Shown here: piece by piece, positions 9,789-17,090 of the stretch
Layout of the letters: each line of letters starts with the position of its first letter
Position numbering within the stretch: the first letter of the stretch is position 1
Origin: Lachnospiraceae bacterium
Lineage (GTDB): Bacteria > Bacillota > Clostridia > Lachnospirales > Lachnospiraceae
Direction: 5' to 3'
Length of the DNA stretch: 47,467 nucleotides
Assembly: GCA_017436865.1 (NCBI GenBank)
Contig: JAFSCH010000096.1
Location: 1 to 47,467, forward strand
Translations under genes and position numbers: made by a program
The notes under the pieces: model-generated
What the model was told of the DNA's origin: nothing
Databases searched by the model: none
The model's input: only the letters and a program-made list of their open reading frames with translations

Positions 9789-10667
9789 ATGGGTGAAATA
9801 AATCCTAGAGATAAGTTATCGTCAGAAGACTATTTGTATCTATATTGGTTTGAAAAGTTTACTGATGGAGTAGAAATTGAATATGAAAATTTTCAACCAA
9901 CAGAGTCCATGATTAACCGTTTTAACGCATATATCCAGGAATGGAATAAGAGATTTGCAAGTGACCGTATTCATTATGAAAAGCCTGTTGATTGGGATGT
10001 AAATCGACAAAAGACAGGATATTTTAAAGATAAATTGCAGGTTGGTCATGAGTTTGAAATATGGGTTGAAGAACAATTTATGGCTGAGGGAATTGAGTTA
10101 AAAAATTATCTTGATGAAAAAGGACAATATACAGGTGAAAATGAATTTGGTCTTGAAATAAAGCATGATACTAAGTTAGCCGAAACAGGGAATTTGTATA
10201 TAGAATATGAGGAGCGCTTAAAAAGAGAGAATAAATGGGTTCGTAGTGGAATCCTAAAGGATGATAATACAAAATATTGGATTATTGGAAGTTTTGACGA
10301 GTATTATCTTTTTAATAAAAGTGACTTATGTAATATATATGCAAAATTACTAAAAACCCCCCATGGATATCCGGGATGTCGCTTTGTACGTGAAAAAGGA
10401 AATGGCACATCAAAAGGATTTATTATTAATAGAGACATCGCTAGTAGTATTTGTATATCAAACACCATCAATGACTTTATTAATAAAATCTCAAAAAAAT
10501 ATTTTGCGAATGGATATTATTATCACGGCAAGAGAAGTTGCAAGTATATCGTAAATAAAAGTGATGATAGTATAACAATTTTTGATGATGAAAATGAGGC
10601 GAAGCAAGCAGGATATAAGAAATGCACGGCCGACGATTGTTTTAGTGAGAATGAAAAAAATGGTTAA
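9789..10667 (+). CDS. Predicted PD-(D/E)XK nuclease, unknown family
   Basis: I do not recognise a named family. The 292-aa protein has the look of a PD-(D/E)XK nuclease in its middle: an alpha-helix GHEFEIWVEEQF carrying a conserved-type Glu, then GENEFGLEIKHD with E-x-K, then GNLYIEYEER, the strand-helix seen in related nuclease domains. An unusually aromatic stretch (KYWIIGSFDEYYLFNK) follows. An upstream in-frame GTG (9777) is possible, but GTGAGG at 9777-9782 is better read as the ribosome binding site for ATG 9789. The gene lies between res and a PC4-like gene in the same operon, so it may be an accessory restriction nuclease. The fold and role are inference from motif spacing. Confidence 0.55.
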   Translation: MGEINPRDKLSSEDYLYLYWFEKFTDGVEIEYENFQPTESMINRFNAYIQEWNKRFASDRIHYEKPVDWDVNRQKTGYFKDKLQVGHEFEIWVEEQFMAEGIELKNYLDEKGQYTGENEFGLEIKHDTKLAETGNLYIEYEERLKRENKWVRSGILKDDNTKYWIIGSFDEYYLFNKSDLCNIYAKLLKTPHGYPGCRFVREKGNGTSKGFIINRDIASSICISNTINDFINKISKKYFANGYYYHGKRSCKYIVNKSDDSITIFDDENEAKQAGYKKCTADDCFSENEKNG

Positions 10668-10680
10668 GAGGTGAAAGTAC

Positions 10681-10896
10681 ATGGCAGACTTTAAATATGA
10701 AATAGTTGAAGAAATTGGCGTTCTCTCTGAGAACGCCAAAGGCTGGAGAAAAGAGCTTAATAAAATATCATGGAACGGTGCAGAGCCAAAGTATGATATT
10801 AGAGACTGGGATCCGGAACGTGAGAAGATGGGAAAGGGTGTAACACTTACCGAAGAAGAAGCACAGGCATTAAGAGACTTGCTTAATAGTAATTAG
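10681..10896 (+). CDS. YdbC/PC4-like ssDNA-binding protein
   Basis: This 71-aa protein matches the bacterial YdbC family, homologues of the eukaryotic transcription cofactor PC4 that bind single-stranded DNA as small beta-sheet dimers. Supporting features are the N-terminal strand KYEIVEEIGVLSE, the GWRKELNKISWNG hairpin, the DIRDWDPEREKMGKGVTLT segment and the final EEEAQALRDLL helix. AAGAGGTG lies upstream of its ATG, 13 nt after the preceding stop, and GajA begins 19 nt after it. Such proteins are usually lone housekeeping genes. Here it is embedded between a nuclease and Gabija, which suggests it binds unwound DNA made by one of the neighbouring helicases. The family call is firm; the defence role is inference. 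Confidence 0.8.
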   Translation: MADFKYEIVEEIGVLSENAKGWRKELNKISWNGAEPKYDIRDWDPEREKMGKGVTLTEEEAQALRDLLNSN

Positions 10897-10915
10897 AAAA
10901 GGGGCGACTGGAGAA

Positions 10916-12616
10916 GTGGAGTTTAAGTCTATTAGTATTAAAAATTTTAGAAATTTCGAGGAGGTTACAGTTGATCTTTCTAATAAGAATATCTTTTTTG
11001 GAATGAACGATGTAGGAAAGACCAATTTTCTATATGCATTAAGATATGTATTTGATAAAGACGTAAGAAAGAACGAGATGCTGGATTCTGATTTTTATCA
11101 AAAAAATACGGCTGAACCTATTGAAATAGTAGTTGCAATCGACATAAGTGATGTAGCTGATAATGATAGTCAGAAATTGCGAGCAAGGGTAAAAGGAAAT
11201 ATTTCTTCTGGTGATAATATTGTATATATCAAGTTATATGCAGAATATAACCCTAGCGAATTAATAGCAATTCCTGAAATGTATTGGGGAGGCGATTTGA
11301 ACAATTTAGGAGAAATGAAGGCAAAATCCACATATTTTGAATTGGATTATGTGTTTAATCCAATTTATATAGATGCATATGTTGATTTAAATACTTTATT
11401 TCGAAAGAATTCAAATCAGCTTATAATTAGTCAAGATGAAGCAGACGAGGATACTATTTCTGAGATTGAAGGAAAAATACGAGACTTAAACGAAACGATT
11501 GGGTCGCTCTCTGGTGTAAAGGCATTTGAGGATAACGTTACTCCGGAATATAAGAAATTTAAGAATGAAGATATTGAAGTTTCAGTAAAGTCGGAAATTG
11601 CGATTAAAGGCTTATACTCTAATATTGTTCCTTATATTAAGAAAAATGGTGAGGATTTATTGTATCCTACGGCTGGAGAAGGGAGAAAAAAGCTTTTAGT
11701 TTACTCTATATATGATTTGCTTGCAGGGACAGATCAGAATGCAAAAAAAATCAATATTTTCCTCATAGAGGAGCCGGAGAATCACTTGCATAGGTCAATG
11801 CAAATGGCAATTTCTAGAGTTTTATTTGGCGAAGATAATTACAAATATCTATTTGTTACTACACATTCCCCATTAATACTTACAGAGATGGATAATGTTA
11901 ATCTCGTTCGAGTGTTTAATGAAGGAAGATTAGATACAAGAGGAGTGTTTTACACAGTTCCAGATGAATATAGGCAAAAAAAGAAAATGCTTAATAGAGG
12001 GCTATCAGAAGCTATTTTTGCAAAAAAAGTTTTATTGGTTGAAGGACCTTCTGAAAATGTCCTTTTTACAAAAGTGCTCTCTGAGATAAAGCCTGATTAT
12101 GAAGTTGATGGAGTGTTCATATTGCCTGTCAATGGTATTACTTTTAGAGCTTATAAAGAAATACTTGAGGCACTTGACATTAAAACCATAATCAAAACTG
12201 ATAACGACTTAAGGAAGACAAATACTCCTGGTCAATATAGTGTGCTTGGCTTTTTACGTGTAAATGGGTATGTTACAGGAGCGAAATTACCTGAAACTAA
12301 AATATCAGCAAGTGGTTCAGGGGATATAAATGCTAAGCGTGATTTATATGATAGTAATAGGATTCGCTTGGATCAGATACGTGAGGAAGAGGGAATCTTT
12401 TTGTCGCATTGTGGACTAGAAGAAGATTTGGATGAAATTCTTCATGATGAAATGGTGACATACTTACCCGAAAGTAATGGTAACCCAATTGAATATTTAC
12501 AAGATGCAAAGAATTATCATATGGTTGAGTTAGTAGATAAGCTTAGTTACGACGATTGCCAAGTTATATATGATGATTATAATTTTGCTTGCTTAAAGGA
12601 GGTAATGGAAGGATGA
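10916..12616 (+). CDS. gajA: GajA, OLD-type ATPase-TOPRIM nuclease (Gabija)
   Basis: This 566-aa protein has the architecture of Gabija GajA, an ABC-type ATPase fused to a TOPRIM nuclease. Walker A is GMNDVGKT (29-36), Walker B is FLIEEPENHLH (near 283), the H-loop is TTHSPLILTEM, and the TOPRIM acidic motifs are LLVEGPSE (near 374) and KTDNDLRKT (near 428), followed by GLEEDLDE. In characterised Gabija, GajA forms a tetramer that nicks DNA when nucleotide levels fall during phage replication, and GajB amplifies this. The start is GTG, preceded by GGGGCGACTGGAG. The stop overlaps the next gene's start as ATGA, indicating translational coupling. Size and partner agree with Gabija, and all motifs look intact. 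Confidence 0.88.
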   Translation: MEFKSISIKNFRNFEEVTVDLSNKNIFFGMNDVGKTNFLYALRYVFDKDVRKNEMLDSDFYQKNTAEPIEIVVAIDISDVADNDSQKLRARVKGNISSGDNIVYIKLYAEYNPSELIAIPEMYWGGDLNNLGEMKAKSTYFELDYVFNPIYIDAYVDLNTLFRKNSNQLIISQDEADEDTISEIEGKIRDLNETIGSLSGVKAFEDNVTPEYKKFKNEDIEVSVKSEIAIKGLYSNIVPYIKKNGEDLLYPTAGEGRKKLLVYSIYDLLAGTDQNAKKINIFLIEEPENHLHRSMQMAISRVLFGEDNYKYLFVTTHSPLILTEMDNVNLVRVFNEGRLDTRGVFYTVPDEYRQKKKMLNRGLSEAIFAKKVLLVEGPSENVLFTKVLSEIKPDYEVDGVFILPVNGITFRAYKEILEALDIKTIIKTDNDLRKTNTPGQYSVLGFLRVNGYVTGAKLPETKISASGSGDINAKRDLYDSNRIRLDQIREEEGIFLSHCGLEEDLDEILHDEMVTYLPESNGNPIEYLQDAKNYHMVELVDKLSYDDCQVIYDDYNFACLKEVMEG

Positions 12617-14151
12617 AAAAACCATTATCTCCTGTTCAAGAAGATATAGTGAATACTTCTGGGAATATTATTGTTAAAGCTAGTGCGGGTACTGGTAAGA
12701 CTCATACAATGGTAACTAAAATAGAAAAAGATATAGCTGATAATAAAAGCCATAAGGTTATTGCTGCAATCACTTTTACTATAAAGGCAGCGGGAGAAAT
12801 AAGGGATAGGTTACCAGCTATTTCAGAAGATCATTTTATTGGTACAAATAATAGTTTTGCTATTGAAGAAATCATAAAGCCATTTATGAAGGATATTTAT
12901 GGGCAAGATTATGATAAAGAAATGGGGACGGATTATGAGGTTAAAGTTGAAGACTTTGACGAAGGAATTGACGAAATAAAGGAAAGTGGAATAATTGCGT
13001 CTCTTAAGGATAACAAGGAAAATTTCATTTTTAAGCTGGCTCTTGATATTGTAAAAAATTCATTTGCTTGTCGTGAGTTTTTAAAAGCTAAATATTTTAA
13101 TATATATGTTGATGAATATCAGGATTGCGATAAGGATATGCATGCTTTCTTTATGTATTTGTGTGATGAGTTAGAAATAAATACATTTGTTGTAGGTGAT
13201 GCTAAACAATCCATATATATGTGGCGTGGAGCATATCCTAAAGCTTTTGAGAGTATTTGGGAAAAACCAAATTTTGAGAAAAAGTTCATGGGTGAAAACT
13301 TTAGATCTTGTGAGGCAATACAGAATTATTCGAATATGTTATGCAAGGAAACAAGGTCTTTCGTTAGAGAGATAGACGATGCTTCTGCAATAAGACTCGT
13401 GTGTACAAATTTAAGAGATTGGCCTATAGATATATTGAATGAACTAGATTTAAGTAAAAAAACTACAGTTTTAAGATATAGTAATGATAATGCAAGAGTT
13501 GCTGCAGAATTACTTTCAGATGACGCTAATGAGTTTATTTATGTACCGACGCCTCCGATTGCGTCTATCACGACAAATACCGCTTGGCTTTACACGGCTA
13601 TTGCTAGTTTTTTTATCATAAAAACATATTCTGTTTATGATATTATTCAAGTTATTCCGGATGAAGCTGTTGGATATAAGAGTTTGAAAAAGAACATACA
13701 AGCTCATTTGGATAAGATAAGTGAAACGTTAGATGCTAAAGATGAAGAGAACTTTATGAACAAAGTAAAGTCTTTGGCTGATTATTTGGGCTATGAGACA
13801 AAAGATATTCACTTGAAAAAACTCTACAAAACCATTATTGATGAAAATAATCATTATTATTTCTTACAAGATAGTATACAGAATATTTCAATGACATTTC
13901 ATTCATCTAAGGGACTTGAGTTTGATCAGGTGGTATTATTTGCTGAAGATTATAATCTCTATTATCCTGATAGTATTTATAATCATTACGTTGCAGCAAC
14001 AAGAGCGAAAGAGCGACTAATAATAGTTTATTTGGGTGAAAGTAAAGACCAAAATTTTTACAGAAATCTTAGCAATAAAATAGCTGACATGAATAAGAAA
14101 ACAGAAGATTTTATGAAAATAATTATAAAGGATAAAGCTTCTAATGAATAA
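12613..14151 (+). CDS. gajB: GajB, UvrD-like helicase (Gabija)
   Basis: This 512-aa superfamily 1 helicase carries Walker A KASAGTGKTHT (22-32), DEYQD (about 166-170), GDAKQSIYMWRGA (motif III), NFRSCEAIQNY (motif IV), MTFHSSKGLEFDQVV (motif V) and YVAATRAKERLII (motif VI). It is shorter than UvrD or PcrA, as expected for GajB. I start it at ATG 12613, which overlaps the gajA stop in ATGA and has AAAGGAGG at 12595-12602. A TTG at 12589 would add eight residues but lies before that ribosome binding site. GajB is thought to sense DNA ends made by GajA and to hydrolyse nucleotides. The following gene overlaps its end by 8 nt, so it may belong to the same functional unit. Confidence 0.88.
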   Translation: MKKPLSPVQEDIVNTSGNIIVKASAGTGKTHTMVTKIEKDIADNKSHKVIAAITFTIKAAGEIRDRLPAISEDHFIGTNNSFAIEEIIKPFMKDIYGQDYDKEMGTDYEVKVEDFDEGIDEIKESGIIASLKDNKENFIFKLALDIVKNSFACREFLKAKYFNIYVDEYQDCDKDMHAFFMYLCDELEINTFVVGDAKQSIYMWRGAYPKAFESIWEKPNFEKKFMGENFRSCEAIQNYSNMLCKETRSFVREIDDASAIRLVCTNLRDWPIDILNELDLSKKTTVLRYSNDNARVAAELLSDDANEFIYVPTPPIASITTNTAWLYTAIASFFIIKTYSVYDIIQVIPDEAVGYKSLKKNIQAHLDKISETLDAKDEENFMNKVKSLADYLGYETKDIHLKKLYKTIIDENNHYYFLQDSIQNISMTFHSSKGLEFDQVVLFAEDYNLYYPDSIYNHYVAATRAKERLIIVYLGESKDQNFYRNLSNKIADMNKKTEDFMKIIIKDKASNE

Positions 14152-14473
14152 TAAATATCCTGTTATTACTCTGTGTGGAAGTACACGTTTAAAAAAATTT
14201 ATGGATGTGCAGAAACAGCTAACATTAGAGGGCAACATTGTTATCAGTGTTGGCCTTTTTGGACATTCAGGAGATTCTGAAGTCTGGGAGAATATGGATG
14301 AAGGAGCCCTTACCAAAACCAAGGAAATGCTGGATGACATGCATAAGCGAAAAATCGATATGGCGGATTCAATCTATGTAATCAATGTTGGTGGTTATAT
14401 TGGTGATAGTACACGTTCAGAGATTGATTATGCTATTAGACATGGTAAGAAGGTTCGATATTTGGAGGATTAA
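14144..14473 (+). CDS. Nucleoside 2-deoxyribosyltransferase-like protein
   Basis: The 109-aa protein has the short Rossmann-like fold seen in nucleoside 2-deoxyribosyltransferase and SLOG-type proteins. Features are ITLCGSTR at the start of the first strand-loop, a long middle helix containing KTKEMLDDMHKRKIDMADSIYVINV, GGYIGDSTRSEIDYA with an acidic residue in the position of the family's catalytic Glu, and a final HGKKVRYLE strand. Family members bind or cleave nucleosides or nucleotide signals. It overlaps the gajB reading frame by 8 nt, so it is almost certainly co-translated with Gabija. A nucleotide-related enzyme attached to a nucleotide-sensing defence system is attractive, but the substrate is unknown. 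The family assignment is good; the function is inference. Confidence 0.65.
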   Translation: MNNKYPVITLCGSTRLKKFMDVQKQLTLEGNIVISVGLFGHSGDSEVWENMDEGALTKTKEMLDDMHKRKIDMADSIYVINVGGYIGDSTRSEIDYAIRHGKKVRYLED

Positions 14474-14475
14474 GC

Positions 14476-14664
14476 ATGGGTATTTTTACAGATGGAGATG
14501 ACGAAGAAGATGAGTTATTTGATCTGTATATGCTAAATGAAATACATGAAGGCAGTAGTAAAAGCGGAAGCACAAATCACTCAGGCGGATGTCTGACAAG
14601 CTTTCTTCTTATCATGATAGTTCCTATCGGAATAGTCTTAGGAGTGATTTCAATTTTGGTATAA
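14476..14664 (+). CDS. Tiny acidic membrane protein, GSTNxSG family
   Basis: I do not recognise a named family. The 62-aa protein has a very acidic N-terminus (DGDDEEDELFD), a Ser/Gly linker containing SGSTNHSGG, and one hydrophobic helix (about 40-61: TSFLLIMIVPIGIVLGVISIL) that should span the membrane. It starts 2 nt after the preceding stop, with TTGGAGG upstream. A protein with the same plan and the same GSTN-x-SG linker is encoded at 34920-35165, upstream of the type I restriction locus, so both defence regions carry a copy. A membrane-tethered accessory or toxin-like role is possible but not demonstrable. Confidence 0.6.
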   Translation: MGIFTDGDDEEDELFDLYMLNEIHEGSSKSGSTNHSGGCLTSFLLIMIVPIGIVLGVISILV

Positions 14665-14683
14665 ACGAAAGGTGGTTTTTCTT

Positions 14684-15715
14684 ATGAGTATTTGGCTATT
14701 TAGAGCAGGAAGAAATGGTGAATATGAATCCAAGTTTCTTGAGGATAAGAGAATTTATCTGACTTGGAATGGACTAAACATAGATTTGGCAAAGTATCAA
14801 GACAGAGATAAGCTATTAAAGAAATTAACGGAAATGTATGAGGGCGAAAAGCCTAATACGATAAAGAACTGGGCTTCTCAGATATATCCAATAGCGCATC
14901 GCATTGAAAAGGGAGATTGGATTGTACTTCCAAGTAAATTGTCCAGCACAATTCATTTTGGAAAGGTTGTGGGCGATTATGCATTTGATGGAGATGCATC
15001 TAATCCTTACTTCCATTACAGAAATATAGATTGGTTTGCTACAGATATACCAAGAAGTAACTTTGATCAGGACATCTTGTATTCCTTTGGTGCATTCATG
15101 ACTGTTTGTAAGATTACTAGAAATGATGCTGAGCAAAGAATAAAGGATATGGCTGCAAATAATTGGAAGGTAAAAAGCGCTCCACAGAAAGTATTCGCAG
15201 ATGCAGATGACATTGAAACAGTATCTCAGACAAATATTGAAGAGGCATCGAGAGATGCTATTTCTAAGTATATTATTCAGAAGTTTCAGGGCTATAAAAT
15301 GGAACAGTTGATATCTGAAATCCTGAAGGCAAAAGGCTTTACTGTATATCATAGTAAACAAGGTGCAGACGGAGGAAAAGATATACTTGCAGCTGGCGGA
15401 GAAATGGGATTTGGTTCACCAAAGATTTGTGTTCAAGTGAAATCTCATGATACACCGGTAGATCGTCCTACACTTGATCAGCTCGGTGGAGTAATGAATA
15501 AGGTCGGCGCGGAGTATGGACTTCTCGTATCATGGAGCGGATTTAAGAGCAGCGTAGAACAGGAACGTGGTAATCAGTTCTTTAAAATTCGCCTTTGGGA
15601 TGCAAATGATGTTATAGATGAGCTGTTTAACAATTATGACAAGCTTAGCTCTGATTTACAAGCTGAGATACCTCTTAAAAGAATATGGATGCTGAGCGAT
15701 GACGGAGAGGAGTAG
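14684..15715 (+). CDS. Mrr-like restriction endonuclease with N-terminal reader-like domain
   Basis: This 343-aa protein ends in an Mrr catalytic domain: a helix GYKMEQLISEILKAKGF, then GADGGKDILA (227-236) and ICVQVKS (248-254), which supply the Asp and the Q-x-K of this PD-(D/E)XK family. Mrr-type enzymes cut modified DNA. The N-terminal ~150 residues, beginning SIWLFRAGRNGEYE and including KGDWIVLPSKLSSTIHFGKVVGDY, resemble the PUA/EVE-like wing of modification-dependent enzymes, which would read a modified base. I start at ATG 14684, with GAAAGGTGG 8 nt upstream; a GTG at 14672 would add four residues. It may complement the methylation-based system upstream by cutting foreign modified DNA. 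Nuclease family is firm; the reader domain is a weaker call. Confidence 0.75.
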   Translation: MSIWLFRAGRNGEYESKFLEDKRIYLTWNGLNIDLAKYQDRDKLLKKLTEMYEGEKPNTIKNWASQIYPIAHRIEKGDWIVLPSKLSSTIHFGKVVGDYAFDGDASNPYFHYRNIDWFATDIPRSNFDQDILYSFGAFMTVCKITRNDAEQRIKDMAANNWKVKSAPQKVFADADDIETVSQTNIEEASRDAISKYIIQKFQGYKMEQLISEILKAKGFTVYHSKQGADGGKDILAAGGEMGFGSPKICVQVKSHDTPVDRPTLDQLGGVMNKVGAEYGLLVSWSGFKSSVEQERGNQFFKIRLWDANDVIDELFNNYDKLSSDLQAEIPLKRIWMLSDDGEE

Positions 15716-15722
15716 AGACTCT

Positions 15723-16532
15723 ATGTCTGACGAGATTAGAAGTATTCGTATAGAATCTAACAATATCTGTTATGGACCTGAGCCAGGTGCTGATGATGAA
15801 GTTGAACAATATCTTACTATTTCTTCAACGGGAAGAGTATGGTTTTCTGCACGAAATTATCAGCAGTATTGTAATAGTAAGGACTATTGCCGTAAGAAGC
15901 AGACAAGCATTGATAAATGGAAGGCAGAGTTTCTCTTACGCTTAATAGATAATATTTCAGAGAATATGTCTTTAGTAACAGACGTTGGATCTTATGATTT
16001 GGAAATCAGGTATTCCAATGATACAAAGAGGAGAATATCAGGTTCTCTTATCGGCGATGTATATTCACATGCCTATGGAGAGGATAATAATGTTGATGTT
16101 ACCAGATTAATCAGAAGATATATTCCTGTATATGGATTATGGGCTTTTGATGGTTCTACATCTCCTGATTATGAAGGAAAAAAAGCGGTTTTTCTTTTTG
16201 CAGAAGCGTGGGAGAGATTTTTCAAGAATCCTGATTCAAGTAAAGATTTTGAAGATGGATTTGGACGTGAGTGTGAGTCTTTAGGCTTTCAGATGGATTG
16301 CGGAGAAAAATTTGTTTTTGAATGCAAGAAGAGAGGATGTAAGACTCCTTATGGCGAAGGTTTAAAAGAAGCTGTGGCTGATATAGATGATATCGAAGTC
16401 ATTGGTTCAGGTGCATTTTCATATTGGAGAGGTTTAACACACTGGGATTTTATGTACCATCTTGGACCGGAAGAATGTGGTATATTTCTATGCTTATTAC
16501 GTAGACTTAAGGAATTAACCCGCGAGAAATAA
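15723..16532 (+). CDS. Hypothetical 269-aa protein, partner of the Mrr-like gene
   Basis: I do not recognise this family. The protein has no signal peptide or membrane segment. Its N-terminal half has a stretch YLTISSTGRVWFSARNY followed by a basic helical region, which resembles small beta-rich domains seen in genes of the accessory genome. Its C-terminal half contains Cys-rich segments (QMDCGEKFVFECKKRGCKTPYG) and a final helix LCLLRRLKELTR. I start at ATG 15723 behind GGAGAGGAG (15704-15712). An in-frame ATG at 15699 would overlap the mrr-like gene by 17 nt and lacks as good a site. The tight spacing suggests it works with the endonuclease. It is the last gene of the first operon. Confidence 0.6.
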   Translation: MSDEIRSIRIESNNICYGPEPGADDEVEQYLTISSTGRVWFSARNYQQYCNSKDYCRKKQTSIDKWKAEFLLRLIDNISENMSLVTDVGSYDLEIRYSNDTKRRISGSLIGDVYSHAYGEDNNVDVTRLIRRYIPVYGLWAFDGSTSPDYEGKKAVFLFAEAWERFFKNPDSSKDFEDGFGRECESLGFQMDCGEKFVFECKKRGCKTPYGEGLKEAVADIDDIEVIGSGAFSYWRGLTHWDFMYHLGPEECGIFLCLLRRLKELTREK

Positions 16533-16539
16533 AAAACTC

Positions 16540-16570
16540 AACCTCAAGTTTAGTTTTTGAAACCTCAAGT
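16540..16570 (+). promoter_or_regulatory. Two direct repeats AACCTCAAGT spaced 21 bp
   Basis: AACCTCAAGT occurs at 16540-16549 and 16561-16570, exactly 21 bp or two helical turns apart, each followed by TTAGTTT with small spacing changes. The second copy overlaps a possible -35 (TTGAAA, 16557-16562) that sits 17 nt from a weak -10 (ATTCAT, 16580-16585). This is the pattern of a repressor site for the HTH gene that starts at 16601. Confidence 0.5.
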
Positions 16571-16600
16571 CGTTAGTTTATTCATGTAGGAGGGCTTATC

Positions 16601-16966
16601 ATGAGTTTATCAACAGAATTAAAGGACGATGAGTTATCGATTGGTAAGCTCATTAAGAAGCAAAGGAAAGAAAAAGGACTGACGCAGCAGGCACTTGCGG
16701 AAGAACTCAATGTTTCTCCGCAGGCTATATCGAAGTGGGAACGCGAGATATGTGAGCCGGACAAGCAACTTTGGGTTAAACTCTCAAAAATTCTTGATAT
16801 TCCCAAGGAGCGATTTGCATGTTTATATGAGGCTCCTGCTGATAATGGTGATGTAACAGTTCCACCAGGTGTAATTGCAGCTTTGAACACCTTTGCTGAT
16901 GCTTTAAGTATGGTGAAATCAAACATGTGGGGAGGTAATAGTAATGACCGAGACAGTGATAGTTGA
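16601..16966 (+). CDS. XRE-family HTH transcriptional regulator
   Basis: This 121-aa protein has a canonical Cro/CI helix-turn-helix at residues 14-66: IGKLIKKQRKEKGLTQQALAEELNVSPQAISKWE followed by the PDKQLWVKLSKILDI support helix. The remaining ~50 residues are an unrecognised tail ending in polar NSNDRDSDS. A strong AGGAGGG precedes the start. Phased direct repeats at 16540-16570 lie over its likely promoter, so autoregulation is plausible. A 28-codon open frame with its own ribosome binding site overlaps its end. It follows the 16532 stop by 68 nt and marks the start of a second, shorter transcription unit in the island. Confidence 0.85.
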   Translation: MSLSTELKDDELSIGKLIKKQRKEKGLTQQALAEELNVSPQAISKWEREICEPDKQLWVKLSKILDIPKERFACLYEAPADNGDVTVPPGVIAALNTFADALSMVKSNMWGGNSNDRDSDS

Positions 16967-17030
16967 ATTGATTCATAGTCTTAGAGATGTTACACTGAAA
17001 ATTATTGAGTGTGCGTTACTTGATAAGTAA
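16944..17030 (+). CDS. Possible 28-aa small protein
   Basis: A 28-codon open frame (beginning MTETVIVELIHSLRDV) starts 8 nt after GGAGGT (16931-16935) and overlaps the last 23 nt of the HTH gene in another frame. It ends seven nt before a terminator hairpin. The product would be a single amphipathic helix with two cysteines or fewer. The ribosome binding site and placement support translation, but I cannot assign a role, and short frames arise by chance. Confidence 0.35.
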   Translation: MTETVIVELIHSLRDVTLKIIECALLDK

Positions 17031-17037
17031 TAATTTG

Positions 17038-17072
17038 ACGAAGCGAAGCTGTTATGGCTCCGCTTTCGTTTT
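17038..17072 (+). terminator. Rho-independent terminator after the HTH unit
   Basis: ACGAAGCG and AGC pair with GCT and CGCTTTCGT around a TGTTATG loop, with one bulge and one mismatch, and TTTT follows. It ends the 16601-17030 unit, so the next gene must have another promoter or depend on readthrough. Confidence 0.7.
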
Positions 17073-17090
17073 CTTAGAAAGGAGTTATTT

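Noticed and set aside
12589-12612. TTG start for gajB
   Set aside because: It lies before the AAAGGAGG site; ATG 12613 overlaps the gajA stop and is better placed.
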